Both the position numbers and the translations under genes were made by a program. Below are positions 25,827 through 32,490 of a stretch of 33,163 nucleotides of DNA, piece after piece. Source of the DNA: an uncultured Oscillospiraceae bacterium (GTDB taxonomy: Bacteria > Bacillota > Clostridia > Oscillospirales > Acutalibacteraceae); assembly GCA_949292425.1 (NCBI GenBank), contig CASEZK010000056.1, forward strand, positions 1-33,163, read 5' to 3'. Every line of letters starts with the position of its first letter. The stretch's first letter is position 1. Under the pieces are notes generated by a model that did not search any database, was not told the origin of the DNA, and saw nothing but the letters and a program-made list of their open reading frames with translations.

Positions 25827-26363
25827 TCAGATATTTAAATAATTGCATAGCTTTAAAATTGCTATTTGAGTTTTTGCATCTTCTATTTCATTATTCAAAA
25901 CCATTTTTTTTGCATCTAGGATTTGGATTTTTTCTATATTCAAAAATTCGTCTTCATCCGGGCACATTTCGCCGAAACTTTTTACTTTACAAAAATATAA
26001 ATATATTATCTCTGAACACCAACCAGGGCTGGATAATATTTTCCCTAAACTAATATAATCTTCACCAACAGCTCCGGTTTCTTCTTTTAATTCTCTTTTT
26101 CCTTCTTTTAAAGGGTCCTTGCCTTCTTCCAACGTTCCTGCTGGCAGTTCCAGCAACACTTTAGAAAAAGGATACCGGAATTGCTTTACAAAAAGTAATT
26201 CGTCATTCTCTGTGAGAGCTGCTATGCACACACCGCCCCTGTGACGCACTACATCTCTTTTAGCTTTTTGACCGTTTATAAGCTCTACTTGTGCAACAGA
26301 AACTTTTATTAAATTTCCAACAAACTTAACACTTTCGCTTAAAGTTTTTTCATTTAATTCCAT
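25827..26363 (-). CDS. Nudix hydrolase, ADP-ribose pyrophosphatase-like
   Basis: The product is a 178-residue Nudix protein resembling ADP-ribose pyrophosphatases, which clear ADP-ribose and related nucleoside diphosphate sugars. The N-terminal strand region and VKQFRYPFSKVLLELPAG match that branch. The Nudix box spans residues 76-98, GTLEEGKDPLKEGKRELKEE and TGA, with the catalytic REL-x-EE intact (90-95). The first Glu of the G-x5-E signature is Lys 82. GGAG lies upstream of ATG 26363. It is a single-gene unit, divergent from the M14 peptidase. Confidence 0.9.
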   Translation of the reverse strand: MELNEKTLSESVKFVGNLIKVSVAQVELINGQKAKRDVVRHRGGVCIAALTENDELLFVKQFRYPFSKVLLELPAGTLEEGKDPLKEGKRELKEETGAVGEDYISLGKILSSPGWCSEIIYLYFCKVKSFGEMCPDEDEFLNIEKIQILDAKKMVLNNEIEDAKTQIAILKLCNYLNI

Positions 26364-26422
26364 ATTAAAGTTCGTTCTCCTTCACCAAACAGTAAATAAA
26401 TGTATATTTTATTATTAACGTA

Positions 26423-26451
26423 ATTTTACCATTAAGAATTTAAATATACAA
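26423..26451 (-). promoter_or_regulatory. Predicted promoter of the Nudix gene
   Basis: On the minus strand, TTGTAT (26451-26446), a 17-base spacer ending TGG and TAAAAT (26428-26423) form an extended -10 promoter about 60 bases upstream of the start. Confidence 0.5.
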
Positions 26452-26490
26452 GTTTATATTACATATATTTTTGATGTGAAGGAGTAGCAT

Positions 26491-27396
26491 ATGTTTTATC
26501 AAAAAATGACCGACAGTTTTTTCGATCAAAAAAATCGTGAAAGCTTTATTTATGAGTTAAAAGAAAAGTATCCGTTTGTTAAAGTTGGGATACTCTGTAA
26601 AAGTTACTGTGGTAGAGATATACATTACATAAAGCTAGGCAACGAGCAAAATGAAGTTCTTATGGTGGGTGGAGTGCACGGCATGGAATGGCTAACAAGC
26701 CTATTGCTGCTCACATTTATAGAGAAGGTCGGTTTTTGCAAGTCGAATTGCTTAAAGCTGCACAATGTAGATGTTTCTAGTTTTCTTGGAAAACAAGGAA
26801 TATTTGTCGTGCCTTGCTTAAACCCTGACGGGACGGAGGTTAGCATACACGGCTCGAAAGGTGCTAAAAATTATCAAAACTTAGTTAATGCTGTAAGCAA
26901 AGGCAACACTAAAACTTGGCAGGCAAACGCAAGAGGAATAGACTTAAACCATAACTTTGATGCCGGTTGGAAACAGCTTCATGAACTTGAAATTAAAGAG
27001 GGTATTACTTATCCGGCTCCAACGCGGTACGGCGGGAAATGCCCTGAAAGCGAAACCGAAACGAGGACTTTAACAGAACTTTGTTTAAAACGAAATTTTC
27101 GATACGCAATTGCGTTTCATAGCCAGGGTGAAGAAATTTATTGGAAATACGGAGAAAATGAGCCTGAATGCTCATTTTTAATGGGTAAAATTCTTTCTCA
27201 AAACAGTGGCTACAAACTTTCTTCTCCAGAAGGTTTGGCTGTCGGCGGAGGGTTTAAGGATTGGTTCATAAAAACGTTTAACAAGCCCGGGTTTACAATA
27301 GAAATAGGCAAAGGAAAAAATCCATTGCCTATAAGTGACTTCGATTCAATATACAAAAAATTAGAAAAAATGCTTACGATTTCTTTAACACTCTAA
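26491..27396 (+). CDS. M14 family zinc carboxypeptidase, possible peptidoglycan peptide hydrolase
   Basis: The product is a 301-residue M14 metallopeptidase. The zinc ligands are His 63 and Glu 66 (GVHGMEW) and His 210 (AFHSQGEE). The substrate-binding RGIDLNHNFD (148-157) and NPDG (111-114) and the catalytic Glu 271 (FTIEIGKG) are all present. Members with this pattern in Bacillota often cleave gamma-D-glutamyl-diaminopimelate bonds, so a role in cell-wall peptide turnover is likely. No signal peptide is seen, which fits a cytoplasmic recycling role. GAAGGAG precedes ATG 26491. Its stop lies 3 bases from the convergent stop of the next gene, with no terminator between. Confidence 0.9.
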   Translation: MFYQKMTDSFFDQKNRESFIYELKEKYPFVKVGILCKSYCGRDIHYIKLGNEQNEVLMVGGVHGMEWLTSLLLLTFIEKVGFCKSNCLKLHNVDVSSFLGKQGIFVVPCLNPDGTEVSIHGSKGAKNYQNLVNAVSKGNTKTWQANARGIDLNHNFDAGWKQLHELEIKEGITYPAPTRYGGKCPESETETRTLTELCLKRNFRYAIAFHSQGEEIYWKYGENEPECSFLMGKILSQNSGYKLSSPEGLAVGGGFKDWFIKTFNKPGFTIEIGKGKNPLPISDFDSIYKKLEKMLTISLTL

Positions 27397-27399
27397 ATG

Positions 27400-28035
27400 C
27401 TACTCATCTACACATAGTCCCGGGTTTATCTTGTGCATGTATTTGTAAGTTAAATAAAGCGGACTCATTTCTAATAGCTTATCAATTTCCTTTAAAATGC
27501 AACAAACCAAATGAGTACGATTTATATGATTTTTGCATTTTTCTTCCAGAGATGTAGAAATATACTTGAGTTTGCTGTTAGATTTATCCACACCGTTAAC
27601 TTTTATGCTTATTTCCACTATTGTGTATTTGAAATTTTCTCTGCTGTTGCCTTCCAAATGTTCTACTTTAATTTTGCTAACCATTTTTTCATCTATTAAT
27701 ATATAATTAGGCCAGCGAATGTTAGTTTTAAGGCTCGAAACTTTGTCTATTGCGTTTGCAACCGCTAACGGTAAAATTATAGATAACAATTTTAAATCGA
27801 GATTTATATTTTTAATCACGACAGTCATATGTACATTGGTGTTTTTATGTGGAAAGTCTAAACTCTTCTCAGCTTCCATTTTATTGTTAGAGATTATTAC
27901 CGCATTACCGTTGAGTTTATTTTTCTGTATCAATTTTTTTGCCATTTCGTTTGTCGATTTTACTTTAGAAAAATAAAAAATTTTTTTAAATTTGTTAGTC
28001 GAATTTTTTATTAAACTTATATTGTAGTGAAACAT
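27400..28035 (-). CDS. Degenerate biotin/lipoate ligase-fold protein
   Basis: The product is a 211-residue protein with the fold pattern of the BirA/LplA/LipB catalytic domain: KSTNEMAKKL (about 26-35), LPLAVANAID (about 89-98), IRWPNYILIDEK (about 106-117) and KVEHLEG. The biotin-binding GRGRxGRxW loop is replaced by unrelated sequence (KMEAEKSLDFPH, 52-63), and the KWPND motif reads RWPNY. Lys 117 may correspond to the conserved catalytic Lys. No N-terminal DNA-binding or C-terminal domain is recognised. It is therefore unlikely to be an ordinary biotin ligase. It is the last gene of the GNAT-ACP unit, 25 bases after the acyl carrier protein, so an ACP-linked or acyl-transfer role, or decay, are both possible. 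Confidence 0.6.
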   Translation of the reverse strand: MFHYNISLIKNSTNKFKKIFYFSKVKSTNEMAKKLIQKNKLNGNAVIISNNKMEAEKSLDFPHKNTNVHMTVVIKNINLDLKLLSIILPLAVANAIDKVSSLKTNIRWPNYILIDEKMVSKIKVEHLEGNSRENFKYTIVEISIKVNGVDKSNSKLKYISTSLEEKCKNHINRTHLVCCILKEIDKLLEMSPLYLTYKYMHKINPGLCVDE

Positions 28036-28060
28036 ACAGTAACTCTTTTCTTAAATAATT

Positions 28061-28294
28061 TTATTTATGTTCTTCGATAATCCTAACTACATCATTTATT
28101 GTTTTCATTTCTGCAAATTTTTCCGGCTCTATCATTATACCGAACTTTTCTTCAATTAAATCGAACATTTCTAATATATTTAATGAATCCAACCCCACGT
28201 TTTTAATTAAAGACGCATCTCCCGGAATTTCGGCACCATCCGTTTCGAGTAGTTTGCCAATTTCTTCTCTTATGATTTTTTCGGTTTGGTTCAA
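28061..28294 (-). CDS. Stand-alone acyl carrier protein
   Basis: The product is a 77-residue acidic four-helix carrier protein. The phosphopantetheine attachment motif GLDSLNILEM has Ser 37 as the modified residue, followed by the typical FDLIEEKFGI helix. The start is TTG 28294, with AAGGAG 9 bases upstream; a nearby ATG is out of frame. It is not among fatty-acid synthesis genes but between a tandem GNAT protein (22 bases upstream) and the degenerate ligase-fold protein. It may therefore carry a dedicated acyl or aminoacyl group for a local pathway rather than being the housekeeping AcpP. Confidence 0.9.
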   Translation of the reverse strand: MNQTEKIIREEIGKLLETDGAEIPGDASLIKNVGLDSLNILEMFDLIEEKFGIMIEPEKFAEMKTINDVVRIIEEHK

Positions 28295-28316
28295 ATCATG
28301 TCACTCCTTGAAAATT

Positions 28317-29189
28317 TTAAGTTAAGTTAAATTTCATCTCAAACTCGTACTTTTTATGTTTGTAAGAGTCTTTGAAATATAATGAAATAAACCTCATCAC
28401 TCTGGGATTTTCGACGCTTACAGCACATATGCCTTCCTTGTCACGCAACTTTGTTAGTTGAACTTTCATTGCTTGATTGAAAAGTGAGAGTCCAAGCGCA
28501 GAACTTCTGTAGTTTGGGTAAACGAAAAACGATCTATAAAGTACCATATTTCCCGGCGCTAACAGTCCGCTTATCCAGGCAATTATTCTTTCGTTGTTTT
28601 CCAATGCAAAAATTGAATTCACATGTTCTAAGTTATATTCGTTAGCAAAAGGAGATAAACCTTCCGGATACATTAAATTTTCTTCAGTTTTTACTTTATC
28701 TATCAAAGTTTTTTCAGTTTCCTCAAAAGGTAAAAACTTAATATTTTCAAATGGGTTTTTGCTAATCAAGCATGACTTTACTATATTGCTACCATTCAAA
28801 ATTTCCTCCGGGTTAAATTTATAAACATTAGTGAGTATTTCAGGTTCAATGAAGCCATTTTTGGAAAGAAAATTCTGTAAAATTTCTATAGACTCTTTAG
28901 ATGAAACGATATTTAACCTTACAACTTTGCAACTTTTACTTTTCAATGCAGCAATTAAGCTTTCCAAAAGTAATGTGCCTGCGCCACGGTTTCTAAATAA
29001 TTTTGAAATGAAGAATATCTTTATGTCCCACTGGGAGGACAACTTTAAATTTCTTTTAGCTAAAATTGCACCACAGGGGAAGTTTTCCATTTTAACACCA
29101 AACGCTACAGTGTCACCATCTATAGTATTGTTCACTGTAAAGTTTCTGTAATCGTCTAAGTTGTCACAATTTATTCTTTCAATTTGCAT
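28317..29189 (-). CDS. Tandem GNAT-type N-acyltransferase
   Basis: The product is a 290-residue protein with two GNAT-like halves. The N-terminal half has the acyl-CoA/ACP pyrophosphate-binding motif RNRGAG (66-71) after the strand IKIFFISKLF. The C-terminal half has a looser version, YRSSALG (227-233), after YRSFFVYPN. The substrate is unknown. It heads a three-gene unit with an acyl carrier protein and a ligase-fold protein and lies 155 bases behind the radical SAM gene, so acylation of the modified peptide, or of a small molecule linked to it, is possible. GAGGTG precedes ATG 29189. Confidence 0.8.
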   Translation of the reverse strand: MQIERINCDNLDDYRNFTVNNTIDGDTVAFGVKMENFPCGAILAKRNLKLSSQWDIKIFFISKLFRNRGAGTLLLESLIAALKSKSCKVVRLNIVSSKESIEILQNFLSKNGFIEPEILTNVYKFNPEEILNGSNIVKSCLISKNPFENIKFLPFEETEKTLIDKVKTEENLMYPEGLSPFANEYNLEHVNSIFALENNERIIAWISGLLAPGNMVLYRSFFVYPNYRSSALGLSLFNQAMKVQLTKLRDKEGICAVSVENPRVMRFISLYFKDSYKHKKYEFEMKFNLT

Positions 29190-29241
29190 AAACTCACCTC
29201 TTTATGCCGATGATTTATAATTCTATAAACAAACAATATGT

Positions 29242-29270
29242 ATTATACAATAAAAAAAAACCATTTGCAA
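29242..29270 (-). promoter_or_regulatory. Predicted promoter of the GNAT-ACP-ligase unit
   Basis: On the minus strand, TTGCAA (29270-29265), a 17-base spacer and TATAAT (29247-29242) lie 53 bases before the GNAT start. The unit can therefore be read independently of the precursor-radical SAM genes. Confidence 0.7.
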
Positions 29271-29284
29271 TAAATATTTAATAT

Positions 29285-29332
29285 AAATGCTCAATAACAC
29301 TAAGTCCATAATGTTAGTGTTGTTGAGCATTT
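29285..29332 (-). terminator. Stem-loop after the radical SAM gene
   Basis: AAATGCTCAATAACACTAA (29285-29303) pairs over nearly all of its length with 29314-29332, with one non-Watson-Crick position. On the minus strand it lies 11 bases after the radical SAM stop. The T-rich tail is weak, so termination may be partial. Confidence 0.65.
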
Positions 29333-29343
29333 ACAGTAAGAGC

Positions 29344-30366
29344 CTACCTGTAGTTGCAGTATATATTTTCATATTTGTTATCTGTAGTAAAATAGCTTAT
29401 TTGCCTGCATCCGCTCGCGCAAATAGGCCCCATATCGCAACCTTTGCATTTTCCTGTTAACATATCCGGTGTAAAGTCTCTATTGTACGCGAATGCACCT
29501 TTCCTGTTCCAAATTTCTTTCAAAGTGTTTTTCCTAAGGTTTCCTTCTATGAACGAATCATCTTGCAATGACTCACAGCCTTTTACGTTGCCCACGCTGT
29601 CTATACCAATAACGTACTTTCCGGCCCCACAGCCCATCCATTTTACTTTTTCTTCAGGTTCACAACCCCTTATATAGTACTCGTTTTCGTCGTAATAGCC
29701 TATGCAATCTCCTGCAACTGTATAAATTTTTCTTTCCTGTGCTTTATCCCTTACAAATTTGGTTAGGTATGACATCCGGTTAGGAGAAATAAGCAAATTT
29801 TTGTTATCTCTGGCGTTCCCCATAGGAGATGCTATTTGTATTTGCCACGATGTAACTTTATTGTCAAGAAAAAGTTCATACATGTCTTCTAATTCATCTA
29901 TGTTCAAGTCCGTAACAGTTGTAACTACCCCTATTGGCATATTTTCTTTTCTTAATCGCTTCATAGCCTTAAGAACATGCTCAAAAGAAGCTGGATTTCT
30001 TCTTATAGTGTTGTGAGTTTTTTCCAGACCATCTACAGAAAAGTACAATTGGCAAATACCGGAATCTTTTATTTGCCTAAATTGCTCATCATTCAAGTTA
30101 AACCCGTTTGTAATTATATTTACCTTCACGCCGTTGTCAACAAACTTACGTGAAATTTTATCCCAATCTTCTTTTAAAAATATTTCTCCGCCTATAAGCG
30201 TGATTTGTTCGAGACCCATATCTATCAGCTGTTGAGCAATATTTAAGCACTCTTCTATAGTTAATTCGTTTTCACGTGCTTTTCCTGCTCTGGATCCACA
30301 ATGCATACAATTCATATTGCACTTTAAAGTCGTTTCCCAAACGGCTTGTCTAGGATAATATTTCAT
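29344..30366 (-). CDS. Radical SAM/SPASM peptide maturase
   Basis: The product is a 340-residue radical SAM enzyme. Cys 16, 20 and 23 (CNMNCMHC) bind the SAM-reducing 4Fe-4S cluster, and GGEIFL (59-64) is the SAM-binding motif. The C-terminal SPASM domain is complete: Cys 246 and Cys 264 (C-x17-C with GNVKGC), Cys 307, 310, 316 and 320 (C-x2-C-x5-C-x3-C) and Cys 337, enough for two auxiliary clusters. Such enzymes install thioether, carbon-carbon or other crosslinks in RiPP precursors. ATG 30366 has AAGGAG upstream; a start 16 codons earlier lies in the attenuator hairpin. Two NHLP-like peptides directly upstream are its likely substrate and partner. No separate RRE domain is seen. Confidence 0.92.
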   Translation of the reverse strand: MKYYPRQAVWETTLKCNMNCMHCGSRAGKARENELTIEECLNIAQQLIDMGLEQITLIGGEIFLKEDWDKISRKFVDNGVKVNIITNGFNLNDEQFRQIKDSGICQLYFSVDGLEKTHNTIRRNPASFEHVLKAMKRLRKENMPIGVVTTVTDLNIDELEDMYELFLDNKVTSWQIQIASPMGNARDNKNLLISPNRMSYLTKFVRDKAQERKIYTVAGDCIGYYDENEYYIRGCEPEEKVKWMGCGAGKYVIGIDSVGNVKGCESLQDDSFIEGNLRKNTLKEIWNRKGAFAYNRDFTPDMLTGKCKGCDMGPICASGCRQISYFTTDNKYENIYCNYR

Positions 30367-30384
30367 ACTAATAAGCTCCTTACT

Positions 30385-30454
30385 AAAAAAGGAAATAAAA
30401 TACGGCAAAAGCAAAGTTGAAAGACATTTTACAGCTGTATTTTAATTTCCTTTT
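30385..30454 (-). terminator. Attenuator-like hairpin between the peptide genes and the radical SAM gene
   Basis: On the minus strand, 30454-30437 pairs with 30403-30387 (17 bp, one bulge), and the run of six T residues at 30390-30385 overlaps the end of the stem. The 33-base loop is large. The position, between precursor genes and modifying enzyme, suggests partial termination that keeps precursor mRNA in excess. Confidence 0.6.
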
Positions 30455-30472
30455 CTTCAATTTACAAATGCT

Positions 30473-30664
30473 TTATTTTTGTGGCAACAAAACGTGCATA
30501 TCATCAGGCTTGTCCTCAAAAACTTGCACATTTACATCTTCCGGAAATTCTATCCCTATACTTTTTAATGTGGATTTTGCGTCTTTTAAAAGATTTTCTC
30601 TAAAAATCTTATCATTATCAGCTTTCTCTGCTATTTTCTCATAAATTGATTTCATGTCTAACAT
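30473..30664 (-). CDS. NHLP leader-like protein without a core peptide
   Basis: The product is a 63-residue protein that aligns by eye with the leader of the neighbouring precursor and the NHLP (nitrile hydratase alpha-like leader) pattern: D-x-x-FRENLLKDAKSTLKSIGIEFPEDVNVQVFED and DDMHVLLPQK (shown as pieces of one helix-strand unit, residues 18-63). It stops exactly where the fold ends, with no GG cleavage site and no core. AAGGAGG lies 7 bases before ATG 30664, and the precursor gene ends 18 bases upstream. It could be a leader-mimicking chaperone or recognition partner of the radical SAM enzyme, or a precursor that lost its core. Confidence 0.75.
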   Translation of the reverse strand: MLDMKSIYEKIAEKADNDKIFRENLLKDAKSTLKSIGIEFPEDVNVQVFEDKPDDMHVLLPQK

Positions 30665-30682
30665 AATCTAGCCCTCCTTAAA

Positions 30683-31027
30683 TTATAACAAATTTTTAGT
30701 ATCGATAAAGTTTGAATTTTTTCGTGAATTTGGAAAACAGCCACCATATGCGCACATCAAACTCATGCGGTCTTTTGAGACGACTCCACCGCTTACAGTT
30801 TCGAGGTTATCTTCGTCTAGTTCTCCTTCAGGGTTCCATTTCGGCAATATAAAAACTAAATTTTTTTCATCTGCGTCGTGAACCGTAACTTTTACCGGAA
30901 TTTTTTTCCCAGTAAGTTCCAGTACAGCTTCGTTAGCATCTTTAAGAAGTTTTGCCTTGAAGCTGTCATCTTCCATTGCCTTGTAAATAGCTTCATTTAT
31001 AGTGTTTACCATTTCTTTTCTATCCAT
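30683..31027 (-). CDS. NHLP-type RiPP precursor peptide
   Basis: The product is a 114-residue precursor. Residues 1-63 form the nitrile-hydratase-like leader (SFKAKLLKDANEAVLELTG, KKIPVKVTVHDADEKNL, VFILP). A linker with LDEDNLETVSGG (70-81) matches the LSDEELEAVAGG-type ending of NHLP/proteusin leaders. Cleavage after Gly 81 would release a 33-residue core, 82-114, that starts VVSKDRMSLMCAYGGCF and has only two Cys (92 and 97, spaced C-x4-C), one Tyr, two Phe and three Asn. AAGGAGG precedes ATG 31027. It is the first gene after a strong promoter. The downstream radical SAM/SPASM enzyme is the probable modifier. No transporter or C39 peptidase is in the window. Confidence 0.88.
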   Translation of the reverse strand: MDRKEMVNTINEAIYKAMEDDSFKAKLLKDANEAVLELTGKKIPVKVTVHDADEKNLVFILPKWNPEGELDEDNLETVSGGVVSKDRMSLMCAYGGCFPNSRKNSNFIDTKNLL

Positions 31028-31072
31028 TTTCTCATTTCCTCCTTATTTTTACAAAAAATTAAACTTACACCT

Positions 31073-31093
31073 TTTGCATTGATAATATGCAAA
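31073..31093. promoter_or_regulatory. Inverted repeat in the precursor 5' leader
   Basis: TTTGCAT (31073-31079) and ATGCAAA (31087-31093) form a perfect 7-bp inverted repeat with a 7-base spacer. It lies in the untranslated leader of the precursor transcript, downstream of the promoter, and could be an operator or a small RNA hairpin. Confidence 0.4.
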
Positions 31094-31152
31094 TAAAACA
31101 TATAATTAAATGCACACACGGCATAAATTTATGAATATTGCGAACATTTAAC

Positions 31153-31181
31153 ATTATAAACTAAAAAAATAAATAAGTCAA
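31153..31181 (-). promoter_or_regulatory. Strong promoter of the RiPP precursor operon
   Basis: On the minus strand, TTGACT (31181-31176), a 17-base spacer and TATAAT (31158-31153) give near-consensus sigma-A elements. Transcription from here would leave a leader of roughly 120 bases before the precursor ATG at 31027. Confidence 0.78.
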
Positions 31182-31210
31182 TATTTTTATGTAAAAAATT
31201 AAAAACAAAA

Positions 31211-31246
31211 AATGAGCTGTTACCCACCAAAGGGTTACAGCTCATT
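31211..31246 (-). terminator. Rho-independent terminator of ychF
   Basis: AATGAGCTGTTACCC (31211-31225) pairs with GGGTTACAGCTCATT (31232-31246), with one mismatch. On the minus strand a T run follows at once, 11 bases after the ychF stop. It separates ychF from the RiPP operon. Confidence 0.85.
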
Positions 31247-31256
31247 GAAAAAATTT

Positions 31257-32351
31257 TCATACATTAAATCGGAACAAAACCACATCTCCGTCTTGCATAA
31301 CATAATCTTTACCCTCGGAGCGAACTAGGCCTTTTTCTTTAGCAATATTCATAGATCCGCTCTCAACTAAGTCGTTATACGATACGACTTCTGCACGAAT
31401 AAAACCTCTTTCAAAATCTGTATGGATCTTTCCTGCTGCTACTGGAGCCTTTGTGCCTTTTTCTATTGTCCAAGCTCTGACTTCTTGCTTTCCTGCTGTT
31501 AAGAAGGATATAAACCCAAGGAGACTATAGCAAGCTTTTATTAAGCGATCCAGACCAGATTCCTTCAGTCCTATATCTGATAAGAACATAGCTTTTTCAT
31601 CTCGTTCCATTTCTGAGATTTCAGCTTCTATTTGTGCACAAATCGGTAAAACTTTAGCATGGTCGTTTTCTGCTATTTTGAGTACCTCCTGAACGTATTT
31701 ATTGGAGTTTATATCTTTTTTAAAGTCATTTTCGCTCACATTCGCCGCATATATAATTGGTTTGTTCGTAAGTAGGTCAACTGCATTCAGAAATTCTTGT
31801 TCTTCCTCATTTACGACTAAACTTCTTGCACAGTTGCCTCGTTCCAAGAATGCTTTTAACTTCTCGAAAAAGTCTAATTCAAGTTGATATTTTTTATCAG
31901 ATTTAAGCATTTTTTTTGTTTTGTCTATTTTCCTGTCCACTAGTTCAATGTCTGACAAAATAAGTTCTAAATTTATCGTTTCAATGTCTCTTTTCGGATC
32001 TATAGAGCCTTCCACATGAACTATATTATCATTTTCAAAGCACCTAACTACATGAACTATAGCATCTACTTCTCTAATATTAGATAAAAACTTATTTCCT
32101 AGTCCTTCGCCTTTGGAGGCTCCTTTTACAAGCCCGGCAATATCCACAAATTCAATTGTGGCAGGGGTGTACTTTAGAGAAGAGTACATTTCACTCAACT
32201 TGTCTAAACGTTCATCTGGCACCGTTACAATGCCTATATTTGGTTCTATTGTGCAAAACGGATAGTTTGCAGCTCCCGCTCCCGCATTTGTAACGGCATT
32301 GAACAATGTACTTTTCCCTACATTTGGTAGGCCTACGATTCCTAAGTTCAT
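31257..32351 (-). CDS. ychF: Redox/translation-associated P-loop ATPase YchF (OLA1 family)
   Basis: The product is a 364-residue Obg-related P-loop protein that binds ribosomes and, unusually for the family, prefers ATP. Walker A GLPNVGKST lies at residues 6-14, and G3 is DIAGLVKGA. The G4 position reads NVSE rather than NKxD, as expected for the ATP-binding YchF branch. A coiled-coil arm and a C-terminal TGS domain (AWTIEKGTKAPVAAGKIHTD) are present, and the length is standard. GGGAG lies upstream of ATG 32351. Element E3 fills its upstream gap. Confidence 0.96.
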   Translation of the reverse strand: MNLGIVGLPNVGKSTLFNAVTNAGAGAANYPFCTIEPNIGIVTVPDERLDKLSEMYSSLKYTPATIEFVDIAGLVKGASKGEGLGNKFLSNIREVDAIVHVVRCFENDNIVHVEGSIDPKRDIETINLELILSDIELVDRKIDKTKKMLKSDKKYQLELDFFEKLKAFLERGNCARSLVVNEEEQEFLNAVDLLTNKPIIYAANVSENDFKKDINSNKYVQEVLKIAENDHAKVLPICAQIEAEISEMERDEKAMFLSDIGLKESGLDRLIKACYSLLGFISFLTAGKQEVRAWTIEKGTKAPVAAGKIHTDFERGFIRAEVVSYNDLVESGSMNIAKEKGLVRSEGKDYVMQDGDVVLFRFNV

Positions 32352-32381
32352 AAAATTTCTCCCTTTTGCTTCTTAAAGCAT

Positions 32382-32460
32382 GTGCAGCGCAGCCACATCG
32401 GCTTCTTTGGTCGATTCAAAAGGTTTTGATCCTTTTGTAGCGAAGCTTGCAAGGCTGCAC
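32382..32460. repeat. Multi-arm palindromic element E3 (upstream of ychF)
   Basis: GTGCAGC (32382-32388) and GCTGCAC (32454-32460) form a perfect 7-bp outer stem. Inside are hairpins AGCC/GGCT (32391-32403), CAAAAGG/CCTTTTG (32417-32437) and a short one around AAGCTT (32440-32450). The left end TGTGCAGCGC is shared with element E1. It lies in the short gap between the partial glycosyltransferase stop and the ychF start. Confidence 0.7.
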
Positions 32461-32490
32461 CTTAGAATGCACTACAAATTTAATTTATCA

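Noticed and set aside
26491..27396. M14 peptidase as the RiPP leader protease
   Set aside because: Its pattern fits cell-wall peptide hydrolases, it has its own unit on the opposite strand, and NHLP leaders are usually removed at GG by C39 or S-type peptidases.
30263..30285. TTTTCACGTGC as a parS site inside the radical SAM gene
   Set aside because: The half-sites do not match TGTTNCACGTGAAACA beyond the core.
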